A stretch of DNA of 64,000 nt from RHLJ01 sp040222455 (GTDB lineage: Bacteria > Bacteroidota > Rhodothermia > Balneolales > Balneolaceae). The stretch is taken from NCBI GenBank assembly GCA_040222455.1, contig JAVKDD010000011.1, positions 744,001 to 808,000 of the forward strand, in the 5' to 3' direction. Shown here one piece after another: positions 52,168-60,480 of this stretch (position 1 is its first letter; each line of letters begins with the position of its first letter). The notes under the pieces are model-generated. The model was given only the letters and a program-made list of their open reading frames with translations. It ran no database searches and was not told the origin of the DNA. Position numbers and translations under genes: made by a program.

Positions 52168-52838
52168 GTTCTGAACAATTAAAAGTAATAGCCATTGGAG
52201 ACATTCATGGCTGTTCAAAAACATTAAAGGTCTTATTAAATCAGTTAGATGAGGCTTTTGGAAATTCTCGTACTTATGTTTTTCTAGGTGATTATGTAGA
52301 CCGTGGTCCCGACACGAAAGGTGTTATAGATTTATTAATAGAGTTTTCACTCACTCACACATGCGAGTTTTTAAGAGGAAATCACGATGCCATGTTGTTA
52401 ATGGCTTACCCTAGAAGAAATATGCTCGACTGGTACGATAATGGTGGTGATGCAACTATGGAATCCTATCAAAAAGGTGATTCCAGCGTTACTATTCCAC
52501 AAAATCATCTAAGGTTTTTTATAAAAACTAAGTTGTATTACGATACACCAAATTGGTTTTTTGTACATGGCGGAGTACCACCCGACAAAACCATTAAAGA
52601 ATCTGTTGCAACAAGATCGTTATGGAATAGTTTTTTATGGAGAAGAGATCATTTAGAAAGTGAAGATAATATTTGGGAAAAAACCGTAGTTTTTGGACAT
52701 ACTCCTTCACGGTCTCCGATAACTGGAAAAAACTTACTCGGTATTGATACTGGATGTGTATACGAACATTATGGAAAACTGACTGCGGTCATACTTCCTG
52801 AAGTAGATTTTGTTCAACAGAAAAGAATAGATTTTTAA
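52164..52838 (+). CDS. PPP-family metallophosphoesterase (serine/threonine phosphatase-like)
   Basis: 224 aa. The PPP metal motifs are IGDIHG, GDYVDRGPD, RGNHD and later FVHGG and FGHTPS. The size resembles bacterial PrpA/ApaH-type phosphatases, acting on phosphoproteins or dinucleoside polyphosphates. The ATG overlaps nusB (ATGA), so it is translationally coupled to a transcription factor, an unusual partner. ychF follows by 17 bases. Confidence 0.92.
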   Translation: MSSEQLKVIAIGDIHGCSKTLKVLLNQLDEAFGNSRTYVFLGDYVDRGPDTKGVIDLLIEFSLTHTCEFLRGNHDAMLLMAYPRRNMLDWYDNGGDATMESYQKGDSSVTIPQNHLRFFIKTKLYYDTPNWFFVHGGVPPDKTIKESVATRSLWNSFLWRRDHLESEDNIWEKTVVFGHTPSRSPITGKNLLGIDTGCVYEHYGKLTAVILPEVDFVQQKRIDF

Positions 52839-52855
52839 AATAAACAGAATAATAC

Positions 52856-53950
52856 ATGAGCTTGAAATGCGGAATCGTTGGGTTGCCCAACGTTGGTAAA
52901 TCAACACTTTTTAATGCCTTAAGCAATGGTGGAGCAGAATCAGCAAACTTTCCATTTTGTACCATCGACCCAAATGTTGGTCAGGTTTCTATACCGGATG
53001 CACGACTCTTAAATCTTGCTAGAATTGCAAAATCTGCAAGTGTAATTCCTACAGCCATAGAGTTTGTGGATATAGCCGGTTTAGTAGCTGGAGCCGCTGA
53101 AGGAAAAGGAAAAGGAAATGCTTTTTTATCAAATATTCGAGAGACTGATTTGATTATTCATGTGGTTCGCTGTTTCATAGATGATGATATCATTCATGTT
53201 GAAGGTGATGTTGATCCCGAAAGAGATATTGCAATCATAGAATCAGAATTGATACTTAAAGATCTCGAAAGTGTGGAAAAGAGGGTAGAGACCCTTAAAA
53301 AACAATCTAAGAGTGGCGATAAAGTTTTTAAAGCTCAGCTTGATGTTGTAGACCGATTAAGAACCCATCTCGAGGATGGTAACACTGCGCGTACTTTCGA
53401 AGTCTCAGAAGATGATAAAGCCGCTTACAGAGATTTATTTTTACTTTCTGCTAAACCAGTGTTGTATGCGTGTAATGTTGGAGAAAGTGATTTAGAGAAT
53501 GGAAATGAATTAGTTGAAACAGTTAAAAAAGTAGCAGCAAAATTTGGTGATGAAGTCGTTATGTTTTGCGCTAAAATTGAAGCTGAAATTGCTGAACTAG
53601 ATGAAGATGAAAAAGAAATGTTCTTGGAAGAATTGGGTGTTTCAAGCGCAGGACTGGATCGTTTAATTCACGCTGCTTACGCCGAGTTAGGCTTGATCAC
53701 GTATTTTACGGTTGGACCGAAAGAGGCTAGAGCGTGGACGATTAAAAAAGGAACGAAAGCTCCTCAGGCAGCAGGAGTAATTCATACCGATTTTGAAAAA
53801 GGATTTATTCGAGCAGAGACCATCGCCTACGATCATTTTATAGAATATAATGGAGAAAAAGGGGCAAAAGAGGCTGGTAAAATGAGGCAAGAAGGAAAAG
53901 AATATATAGTCTCAGATGGAGACACCATGCTGTTTCGATTTAACGTATAG
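52856..53950 (+). CDS. ychF: YchF-family ribosome-associated ATPase/GTPase
   Basis: 364 aa. The P-loop GLPNVGKSTLFNAL, switch region DIAGLVAGAAEGKGKGNAFL and a C-terminal TGS domain are present. The family prefers ATP because the G4 motif is not NKxD; here the aligned segment is CNVGESD. It associates with ribosomes and affects stress tolerance. It is the last gene of the nusB run and converges with the VTT gene with a 1-base gap. Confidence 0.95.
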   Translation: MSLKCGIVGLPNVGKSTLFNALSNGGAESANFPFCTIDPNVGQVSIPDARLLNLARIAKSASVIPTAIEFVDIAGLVAGAAEGKGKGNAFLSNIRETDLIIHVVRCFIDDDIIHVEGDVDPERDIAIIESELILKDLESVEKRVETLKKQSKSGDKVFKAQLDVVDRLRTHLEDGNTARTFEVSEDDKAAYRDLFLLSAKPVLYACNVGESDLENGNELVETVKKVAAKFGDEVVMFCAKIEAEIAELDEDEKEMFLEELGVSSAGLDRLIHAAYAELGLITYFTVGPKEARAWTIKKGTKAPQAAGVIHTDFEKGFIRAETIAYDHFIEYNGEKGAKEAGKMRQEGKEYIVSDGDTMLFRFNV

Positions 53951-53951
53951 T

Positions 53952-54617
53952 TTATGACTCTTTTCTAAAGCTCTTTTTATTAAAATAAAGAAAGCCAGCC
54001 CATATTAAACTTAAGCCTCCAAAAATACCGATGAAGGTAAAAATTGCCGGAGAAGGATTTTCAACACTACTAATTGAACCTGAATACGCGGCAATAATAG
54101 AGTAGGGAAGCGTCCCTATCATATAAAATAATACATACTTTGGGTAAGACATTTTGGTAACACCTGCGAGGCAGGAGGTTACTTCCGGAAGCATTGGTGC
54201 TGCACGGCATAGCATTAAAGAAAATGGACCAAATCGCGAGAATAGCTCTTTCATCTCTTTAATTTGTGCTTCATCCTTACTTACGAAGTTTAATAGCTTC
54301 TCGCCATGAAAGCGACTTATCACATAGCCCATTGTACCTGCAGTAAGCATTCCCAATGTGGAGTATAATACACCAAGTTCTAATCCAAGAAAAAAACCTG
54401 AAAGTATCGTTAGAGAAAGAGTCGGGATTGCGATAAATAAATCTACCATCATGAGCAATAAAATGATCAAACCAACAATCCAAGGGGAGATGGTCATTGC
54501 TTCTTCAAGCCAAAATTTGATATCATCAACAGATAAAATTCCAAGTACTTTGAATACGAGGAGTGTGAAGGTAAAAAACGCTCCAAGTAGAACTACAAAT
54601 TTAATTAATGCTTTCAC
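53952..54617 (-). CDS. VTT/DedA-type membrane protein (TVP38/TMEM64 family)
   Basis: 221 aa with about five hydrophobic segments. The VTT core runs from about residue 65, with a AIPTLSLTILSGFFLGLELGVLYS re-entrant region and RFGPFSLMLCRAAPMLPE. Proteins of this superfamily act as lipid or undecaprenyl-phosphate translocases. It is the last gene of the cupredoxin-cyclase-porin-ferritin run, 3 bases after the ferritin-like gene, so it may be part of that system. Confidence 0.88.
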   Translation of the reverse strand: MKALIKFVVLLGAFFTFTLLVFKVLGILSVDDIKFWLEEAMTISPWIVGLIILLLMMVDLFIAIPTLSLTILSGFFLGLELGVLYSTLGMLTAGTMGYVISRFHGEKLLNFVSKDEAQIKEMKELFSRFGPFSLMLCRAAPMLPEVTSCLAGVTKMSYPKYVLFYMIGTLPYSIIAAYSGSISSVENPSPAIFTFIGIFGGLSLIWAGFLYFNKKSFRKES

Positions 54618-54620
54618 TTA

Positions 54621-55235
54621 TTATGAATTAGTATAGTCATTAGGAAATGGGGTGAAATCAGCTTTGATATCTGCAAAAGAAGCACCAGCTAAATTTGGTG
54701 TTGAAATTCCCAATGCTGAATCTAAAGCTGCTTTAAGTGTGACAAAATGAACAACTTCAACAGGGAAAATCTCACCCATTCTCAGTTTTGCATTAACACC
54801 TTGCAGTTGAGTTATGGATTGCTGAAAGTAAGCGTCTGCAGCTTCTAATTCTAATGTCATAGCCAAGTGAATGATATCAGCTTCAGTAGGATTATCACCT
54901 AAATTCCCAGTTCTTGCATCTGGTCCGGCATCAGATAAATTAACAGGAATCCCATCTAAGGATTGAATAAGCATATTAAATATAGATAGATGGTCCTCAT
55001 GATGAGATTTATATAAATTCGCGATATCAATATAAGATTCGGTCGTGAGAAGACCCGCAGCAGCAGTATATGTTTGAATTGCTTGAGCTTCTACCTGAGC
55101 TGCTTCAATTAAAATACTTAAATCGTCGCTACCGCCAAGGTAATCATTACCTGTTCCAGTGCTACATCCAGTAAGTACGAGTCCAGTACCTAAACCTAGA
55201 AGTGGAGCTTTCTTCAAAAATTTTTTTCTATCCAT
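54621..55235 (-). CDS. Ferritin-like domain lipoprotein
   Basis: 204 aa. The signal contains RKKFLKKAP and a lipobox (VLTGC), so it is exported, possibly as a Tat substrate. The mature domain is a four-helix Ferritin_2-type bundle. Candidate metal ligands are in EAAQVEAQAIQTY, YKSHHEDHLSIF and ELEAADAYFQQS. Function is unproven; periplasmic iron or oxidant handling would fit. It is 20 bases downstream of the barrel gene. Confidence 0.85.
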   Translation of the reverse strand: MDRKKFLKKAPLLGLGTGLVLTGCSTGTGNDYLGGSDDLSILIEAAQVEAQAIQTYTAAAGLLTTESYIDIANLYKSHHEDHLSIFNMLIQSLDGIPVNLSDAGPDARTGNLGDNPTEADIIHLAMTLELEAADAYFQQSITQLQGVNAKLRMGEIFPVEVVHFVTLKAALDSALGISTPNLAGASFADIKADFTPFPNDYTNS

Positions 55236-55255
55236 CTATTAAACAAATTACTTAC

Positions 55256-56455
55256 TTAAAAAAATGCAGTGATAAAGAATCTGAACGCATAAAGTGATTG
55301 ATCGAATGGAGTCTGTTCACTTACAATAATTTTGGCTTCAACGTTTCTGGCAAGTTTGTATCCAACCACCGCTGTTAATCGGGAAGTGTCTGTGTCCCAA
55401 TCCGAAGATAAAGAAGAAGAGTCAGTTTCTGCAGTTAAAAAATTTAAATGATCTACTCTGAATGCGAGATAAGAGCCAGAAATAGAAGGTGGTTCAAACC
55501 GAACATCAATATTAGTACCTAGATTGGTGGAACGATATTCAGCTAATTTGTTTCCATAAAGATTGAATTGACCATTGGTATAACAAGGTGAAGTCCAATA
55601 AGCGTAAATTGCTTCTGCTTGCAATTCCCAGAATCCTAGAGAGTAGCGAATGTCTAATCCAATAAGTGATTGTCTATATTGTTCAAGAGGATTATTTGGG
55701 CGGTGAATTCTATTTACAGGAGTTAGTTGCATGTAACTACCATGAGAGGCTGAAAGTCCAAGTTCCCAGGAAATATTTGGATTAAAAGTGAGATGAGTGA
55801 GGAGAGCACCATTAGCAATGTTTGTATAATTTTGATCTGAAGCAGGTGCCACCATAGAAAGAGATGTTTCTAATCGAAGTTTATTTTCTATGAGCATCCA
55901 ATCAAAAAAGATGCCAGTGGTATAGCCACCCAAGTAAATGGTTGAAAGGCCAACATCGCCAGTTGTGTAGTTTGCGTTATCTCCAGCACTTGGCCAAAAT
56001 CCTCGTTCATCTGAAATATTAGTGAAATAACTATAATTCAATGGTAAATCAACAAAAGTACGATCTATGCTCAGTGCTTTCTTTGAATAAACACCAACAG
56101 GAGATATAAAACGCCCAATACTGATGGAGTAATCTTTGTCGGGATGAGACCAAGTTAAGTTAGCCAGTGTAAAACGAGGGGTACTAAGTTGACCAGTTCC
56201 CCAAGTATCAGATTGAAGCCGAGCTTCAACAAAAAACTGATCATTAATTGGGCTAAATAAAAGGAGGTTGATTTGTGGGATAGATAGATGTAGGTATTTA
56301 AAATCTTCGTTTATTCCATTGGTGATAAATTTAGAATCAGTTCCTCCAGAAGATATTTCAAAATCGATGGTTCCATTTATTTCTACTTGCGCGAAAACAG
56401 ATGTAGTTACAAAAAAAATTAGTAACGCTATTCCAATAAATCTTTTCTTAGTCAT
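55256..56455 (-). CDS. Outer-membrane beta-barrel protein (porin-like)
   Basis: 399 aa with a signal peptide (MTKKRFIGIALLIFFVTTSVFA). Amphipathic strands with aromatic girdles recur through the body (SYFTNISDERGFWPSAG, FWELQAEAIYAYW), and the protein ends FRFFITAFF, an aromatic barrel end. No named porin family was recognised. Its start overlaps the cyclase stop by 8 bases, which strongly suggests joint expression. Confidence 0.82.
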   Translation of the reverse strand: MTKKRFIGIALLIFFVTTSVFAQVEINGTIDFEISSGGTDSKFITNGINEDFKYLHLSIPQINLLLFSPINDQFFVEARLQSDTWGTGQLSTPRFTLANLTWSHPDKDYSISIGRFISPVGVYSKKALSIDRTFVDLPLNYSYFTNISDERGFWPSAGDNANYTTGDVGLSTIYLGGYTTGIFFDWMLIENKLRLETSLSMVAPASDQNYTNIANGALLTHLTFNPNISWELGLSASHGSYMQLTPVNRIHRPNNPLEQYRQSLIGLDIRYSLGFWELQAEAIYAYWTSPCYTNGQFNLYGNKLAEYRSTNLGTNIDVRFEPPSISGSYLAFRVDHLNFLTAETDSSSLSSDWDTDTSRLTAVVGYKLARNVEAKIIVSEQTPFDQSLYAFRFFITAFF

Positions 56456-58142
56456 ACATAACCTCTACAATTTCAAATTCTTGCCCAAAACCTTTTAGAT
56501 TTTTCTTTACTACAGTTTTAAACTGGAATGTTTGTTCCAAGCCAAAATATTTAACTTTATTTCTGGGTAGTAATACTTGACCAGCTTTAGCCTCAGAACA
56601 TAAACGTGCAGCTAAATTAACTTCAGGACCAATTACTGTGTAGTCTAAACGTTCTTTGGCACCCATATTACCAAGTATCATTGGTCCAAAGTTTACACCA
56701 ACACCGAGACCATCAAAAAATTCAGATACTTCTAAATCGCTTTTATATGATTTTTGAATAGTTATACTAGCATAAATGGCTCGCTCTAAAGCATCATGGC
56801 CCGTAAAAAGTGCAATAAGAGAATCCCCAACAAATTTATCGATTGACCCTCCTTGTTCCAAAACTGCATCTGCTTGTGAACTCAAAGTTTTGTTAAGAAA
56901 AGTGATGAAAGTTTCTGGATCTGAATTCGCAATTTTTTCAGTTGATCCTCTTATATCAGTAAATAAAATAGCAAGTTGTTGTCGAGTACCTCCAAGATCA
57001 GGTTCACTATCAGAATTCTTTTTAATCATTTCAAGGGTATGGTCTCCCACATACTTTGAAAGAGCAAATCGTTCTCTTAACCCAATAATCATTTCATTAA
57101 AGGTTCTGGTAAGAATCCCAATTTCATCATTGGTTTTAGGTTTTAATGAAACATATAAATCTCCTTCTCTAACTCTTAACATTGCGGCTGTTAATGATTT
57201 GATAGGACCAGATAATGTTCTACCTAAGAAAATGGAAAAAGGAACGACTACAAAAATGCTAATAAGAGCTATAAATAGAATGTTTTTTTGAAGTTTAGTA
57301 AGTATTTCGAATTGCTTAGCAGTAGGTACATAAGCGTAATAAAATGCTCTTTCACCGGTTCCTAGTGGACTAATAAATGTGAGTACTTCTGTATCTCCTA
57401 ATAAAGTTCTAAAAGGATCACTTACTAATTGATTTGTTGTTAAGCTATCAATTAAGGTGCTTTTTGAAGATGCTTCAAAAACAAAAACTTCTTTATCTAA
57501 GGTAGAGTCGGAATACGCAATAGGAGATTCATCTAAAAACATTGCAACATCTAAGGAAGTATTTTCTTTGAGAGTTATAGCTTCAATATTTTTATAGGTT
57601 GTACCTAATGTGATACTTCCTCCAATTGAATTTCCAAAATAAATTGGAATTGTTACTGTTTGGTATAATAAGCCATCAACAGCCCAAAGTTGTGGCCATT
57701 CAATTTCGACAGGAGGCTCGTCTCCATTTAAAGCCATTCGAATATTGTCTCGATATGCCAAACTTCGTCTAGTTGAGTCTGGTTTTCCAAGCCAGGATAA
57801 AATCTGACCATCTTTATCGGTTACTAAAAAAAGATCAGATTTTGTGAAATAAGAAAACTCTCTCAGGCTTTGTTCAACCGAGGCAGGATCATTTAAGTTT
57901 ACATTCGCTTTGAATAAAGAGTTCTCGCTAATTAAATATGCTGATTCAGCAAGTCTGTCGTATTGCAAATTCTGTTGAACTTTAAAGAATCCTCTTAGTT
58001 GTGCAAAATCTAAAACTACATTTTCATTAATCGTGCTTGAAAAAACATTATTAATTGCACTTACTACAACTACCAATACGGTAAGCGTTAGTCCAATTAA
58101 CAGAGCGATAAGTTTAGTGCTTATATTAATCTTCATTATCAA
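56448..58142 (-). CDS. Membrane sensor with class III adenylate cyclase domain
   Basis: 564 aa. A TM helix (about 11-31), a periplasmic Cache-like sensor (about 32-275), a second TM helix (about 283-306), HAMP (about 307-360) and a class III cyclase domain (about 385-560) occur in order. The metal aspartates D396 (TDIRGS) and D440 (VGDS) are present. K436 (DKFVGD) and T502 (DYTVIG) match the adenine-specifying pair of adenylate cyclases. N and R of EVNLAARL complete the site. It should make cAMP in response to a periplasmic ligand. It overlaps the cupredoxin stop (ATGA). Confidence 0.92.
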   Translation of the reverse strand: MIMKINISTKLIALLIGLTLTVLVVVVSAINNVFSSTINENVVLDFAQLRGFFKVQQNLQYDRLAESAYLISENSLFKANVNLNDPASVEQSLREFSYFTKSDLFLVTDKDGQILSWLGKPDSTRRSLAYRDNIRMALNGDEPPVEIEWPQLWAVDGLLYQTVTIPIYFGNSIGGSITLGTTYKNIEAITLKENTSLDVAMFLDESPIAYSDSTLDKEVFVFEASSKSTLIDSLTTNQLVSDPFRTLLGDTEVLTFISPLGTGERAFYYAYVPTAKQFEILTKLQKNILFIALISIFVVVPFSIFLGRTLSGPIKSLTAAMLRVREGDLYVSLKPKTNDEIGILTRTFNEMIIGLRERFALSKYVGDHTLEMIKKNSDSEPDLGGTRQQLAILFTDIRGSTEKIANSDPETFITFLNKTLSSQADAVLEQGGSIDKFVGDSLIALFTGHDALERAIYASITIQKSYKSDLEVSEFFDGLGVGVNFGPMILGNMGAKERLDYTVIGPEVNLAARLCSEAKAGQVLLPRNKVKYFGLEQTFQFKTVVKKNLKGFGQEFEIVEVMYD

Positions 58143-58879
58143 TTAAGCACATTAATATTTACTTCATATTGTTCATTTTCGCGAACCGTAATTTTTTCGG
58201 TATATAATTCAAAATTCCGATTATATACTCTTAATTCATAGGTACCAGATGGTAAATCATTGATTGAGAATGTACCGTCCTCATTAGATCGAGTAAAAAA
58301 AGGGGTGTCTAAGCTTAAAATAATAGCATTCATTTGTGAATGGATATCACAAAATAAATCAATTGGACCTAGACCTGATACTTTCCAGCGCGTAGGAGGT
58401 ACTTCTTTGGAATAGACATCTCCAGTCGGTCTTCGACCGATATTAAATTTAGCGCCGGGAGTTAGACTAAAAACATTATGGAAAAATGTATCATCATTTA
58501 CAAACTGAACAGTACTTCCTACGGTAACTGGAGTTACCTGAGGTATAAAAATTGCATCTCTTTGAATTATTTGCACAGAATCAGAAATTTTCAATTCGTT
58601 AATATCAAAAGAAGTAGGATGCAAACTTATGATTGTGTTAGTGTATGGGTTGAGTTCAGTACTTTCGCTTCCTGTAGTAGCTGTATTCCCTCTATTTCTA
58701 TATGCCGAACCTCTGAAACGTCTATTGGGTGAGGAATTGGTTGCAGGTAAATTAATTGTCCCCGAGATCTTAGACCCATTTAATATTTCTGATGTATGAT
58801 GCGTTTTAATTATGGTAGTTTCCTTTTCATGAGAAAAGGTAAAGAGCCATAGTGAGCCTAGAAAGAAAATTAATTTCAT
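58139..58879 (-). CDS. Periplasmic cupredoxin with carboxypeptidase-regulatory-like domain
   Basis: 246 aa. A signal peptide (MKLIFFLGSLWLFTFS) is followed by a domain related to methylamine-utilisation-type plastocyanin proteins. The type 1 copper ligands are predicted as H134 (FFHNVF), C177, H180 and M183 in CDIHSQM. A C-terminal regulatory-like beta-sandwich follows (DGTFSINDLPSGTYELRVYN). It probably binds copper and may pass redox or copper status to the sensor cyclase. It is the first gene of the run. Confidence 0.85.
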   Translation of the reverse strand: MKLIFFLGSLWLFTFSHEKETTIIKTHHTSEILNGSKISGTINLPATNSSPNRRFRGSAYRNRGNTATTGSESTELNPYTNTIISLHPTSFDINELKISDSVQIIQRDAIFIPQVTPVTVGSTVQFVNDDTFFHNVFSLTPGAKFNIGRRPTGDVYSKEVPPTRWKVSGLGPIDLFCDIHSQMNAIILSLDTPFFTRSNEDGTFSINDLPSGTYELRVYNRNFELYTEKITVRENEQYEVNINVLN

Positions 58880-58962
58880 GTGTTAGTTTTAAAATTTGCC
58901 CAATTTAAAGATTGTCTTTCTTTCAGTACGAAAGAAAAGAAATATCAGATTTATACCGATTA

Positions 58963-59532
58963 TTAGTTTGCATAGATATCCGTTGTATCGGAGGGAATTT
59001 TATAGGGGTCGATACGATCATATACTACCCATGCATCTCTAAATCTACGTTTAAGCAAATTTGAGAAATATATTGCTCGATCCCTTTTGTGGAAATCGCC
59101 TACATGTACACGATAATATGGAGCTTTGAAAAAAGTGTAAGTATCAGCTTGGTAACCGACTATAGTAGTATCTGACCAGGTTCTGAAGATTGAGGCTATA
59201 GTATCAGCTAGAGCGACATTTTGACCTGAATAAATCTGAACCCTGTAACCTTCAAATAAATCTGTTTCATTATCTGAGTCATCTTCAATTTTTATACGTT
59301 CATATTCTGAAGGAATATTATTAATTCTATTTGAGTAGGTATCTGAAAGGGTACTTCTATATTGATCTAAATAAGAAGTTGTTGTTGAAGTTGAGGGTTG
59401 CGAACTACTCTCTTCGTTTGTTGATTGTTCATTATTTTCGTTATTAGTATTGGATGCATCACTAACAGTTTGTGAACTTGAACAAGCAAAAGTGAAAATT
59501 AAAATGATCAAACAAGAGTACTTTTTGAACAT
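58963..59532 (-). CDS. SPOR-domain lipoprotein
   Basis: 189 aa from the ATG at 59532, which gives MFKKYSCLIILIFTFAC with a lipobox; a longer frame upstream lies inside the neighbouring gene and lacks conserved sequence. A Ser/Thr/Asn-rich linker leads to a SPOR domain (about 95-175: YRVQIYSGQNVALADTI, APYYRVHVGDFHKRDRAIYF). SPOR binds denuded peptidoglycan. It starts 1 base after the half-ALDH stop. Confidence 0.88.
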   Translation of the reverse strand: MFKKYSCLIILIFTFACSSSQTVSDASNTNNENNEQSTNEESSSQPSTSTTTSYLDQYRSTLSDTYSNRINNIPSEYERIKIEDDSDNETDLFEGYRVQIYSGQNVALADTIASIFRTWSDTTIVGYQADTYTFFKAPYYRVHVGDFHKRDRAIYFSNLLKRRFRDAWVVYDRIDPYKIPSDTTDIYAN

Positions 59533-59533
59533 A

Positions 59534-60397
59534 TTAAAAGCCAACGGGGTGCCAAGTTGTTTTCGTTTCCTGAAAATCAACGATATAATAAGGCCCATAT
59601 GCATCTTTTTTGTACCAATCTGATATCGGCTTTTTAATAACTCTTTTAACGTTTGTTGAAGCATTTTCATCAATCATTTTTTTCATTTCCAAAGGCAGTT
59701 CATCTGTATAACTTATGCTATTTACATCCATATGTGAGCTAAAATGTTCCGCTAATTCTTCTTTATTTCCAGTAAGAATATTAACAACTCCACCTGGCAC
59801 ATCTGAAGTATTTAAAACCTCAGCTAATATAATTGATGATAGCGGGTAAATTTCTGAAGCAAGAACAACACATGTGTTACCACCAGCAATTACAGGTGCT
59901 ATGGTAGAAACTAATCCTAAAAGAGGACTGTTTTCGGGAGCTAGAACTGCAATAACCCCAGTTGCTTCTAATAAACTAAAGTTAAAATGTGCACTCGCTA
60001 CTGGATTAACTGACCCAAAAACCTGTTGATATTTATCAGTCCAACCCGCATAATATATTAGTCGATCTATAGAAGCATTTACATCAGCTTCAGCTTCAGC
60101 AGATGAAAATCCAATACGTGAAAGTTGTTTTTCAAATTCTGCTCTCCGGCTTTCCATCATTTCAGCTATTCGATATAAAATCTGACCACGATTATACGCA
60201 CTTCGGGATTTCCATCCGTGAAATGCACTTCTTGCAACTTTTACCGCATCACGCACATCTTTTCTTGAGCATAAACAGGCATTAGCAAGTAATTCTTTCT
60301 CGCTGTCAAAAACTTTGTAATAACGTCCAGATTCAGTTCTGGGGAAATTACCACCAATGTAGATTTTGTAGGTTTTTAAAACTTCTAGATGTTTCAT
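59534..60397 (-). CDS. Half-length aldehyde dehydrogenase-like protein without catalytic domain
   Basis: 287 aa. It resembles the N-terminal NAD-binding half of ALDH (YKIYIGGNFPRTESGRYY, GVIAVLAPENSPLLGLVSTIAPVIAGGNTCVVLAS, VPGGVVNILTGNKEELAEHF). The chain ends shortly after and lacks the conserved catalytic Glu and Cys. A YKKDAYGPYYIVDF tail replaces the second domain. It is intact, not frameshifted. With the full ALDH encoded upstream, it may be a non-catalytic partner like the second domain of ALDH16. Confidence 0.8.
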   Translation of the reverse strand: MKHLEVLKTYKIYIGGNFPRTESGRYYKVFDSEKELLANACLCSRKDVRDAVKVARSAFHGWKSRSAYNRGQILYRIAEMMESRRAEFEKQLSRIGFSSAEAEADVNASIDRLIYYAGWTDKYQQVFGSVNPVASAHFNFSLLEATGVIAVLAPENSPLLGLVSTIAPVIAGGNTCVVLASEIYPLSSIILAEVLNTSDVPGGVVNILTGNKEELAEHFSSHMDVNSISYTDELPLEMKKMIDENASTNVKRVIKKPISDWYKKDAYGPYYIVDFQETKTTWHPVGF

Positions 60398-60419
60398 TTT
60401 CTTTTACTATAGACGGAAA

Positions 60420-60465
60420 ACCAAAGATTAATGATATGACAAATCCTTTATTCTAAGTCTTTGGT
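60420..60465. repeat. Inverted repeat between the two aldehyde dehydrogenase genes
   Basis: ACCAAAGA (60420-60427) and TCTTTGGT (60458-60465) are perfect 8-bp inverted repeats with a 30-base spacer in the 83-base gap. It might be an operator or an mRNA stem-loop. No T run follows. Confidence 0.4.
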
Positions 60466-60480
60466 ATGCCGTCGTTATTA

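Noticed and set aside
58917..58937. Hairpin TTTCTTTC/GAAAGAAA as a terminator between the SPOR and cupredoxin genes
   Set aside because: The stem is all A-T/G-A rich and is not followed by a T run on the minus strand, so termination is doubtful.
59533..59673. Longer N-terminus for the SPOR protein starting at 59673
   Set aside because: The extension overlaps the half-ALDH gene, and a proper lipoprotein signal begins at the ATG at 59532.
59534..60397. Half-ALDH as a frameshifted pseudogene
   Set aside because: The frame is uninterrupted, the gene is packed next to the SPOR gene start, and the downstream sequence does not continue an ALDH catalytic domain in another frame.
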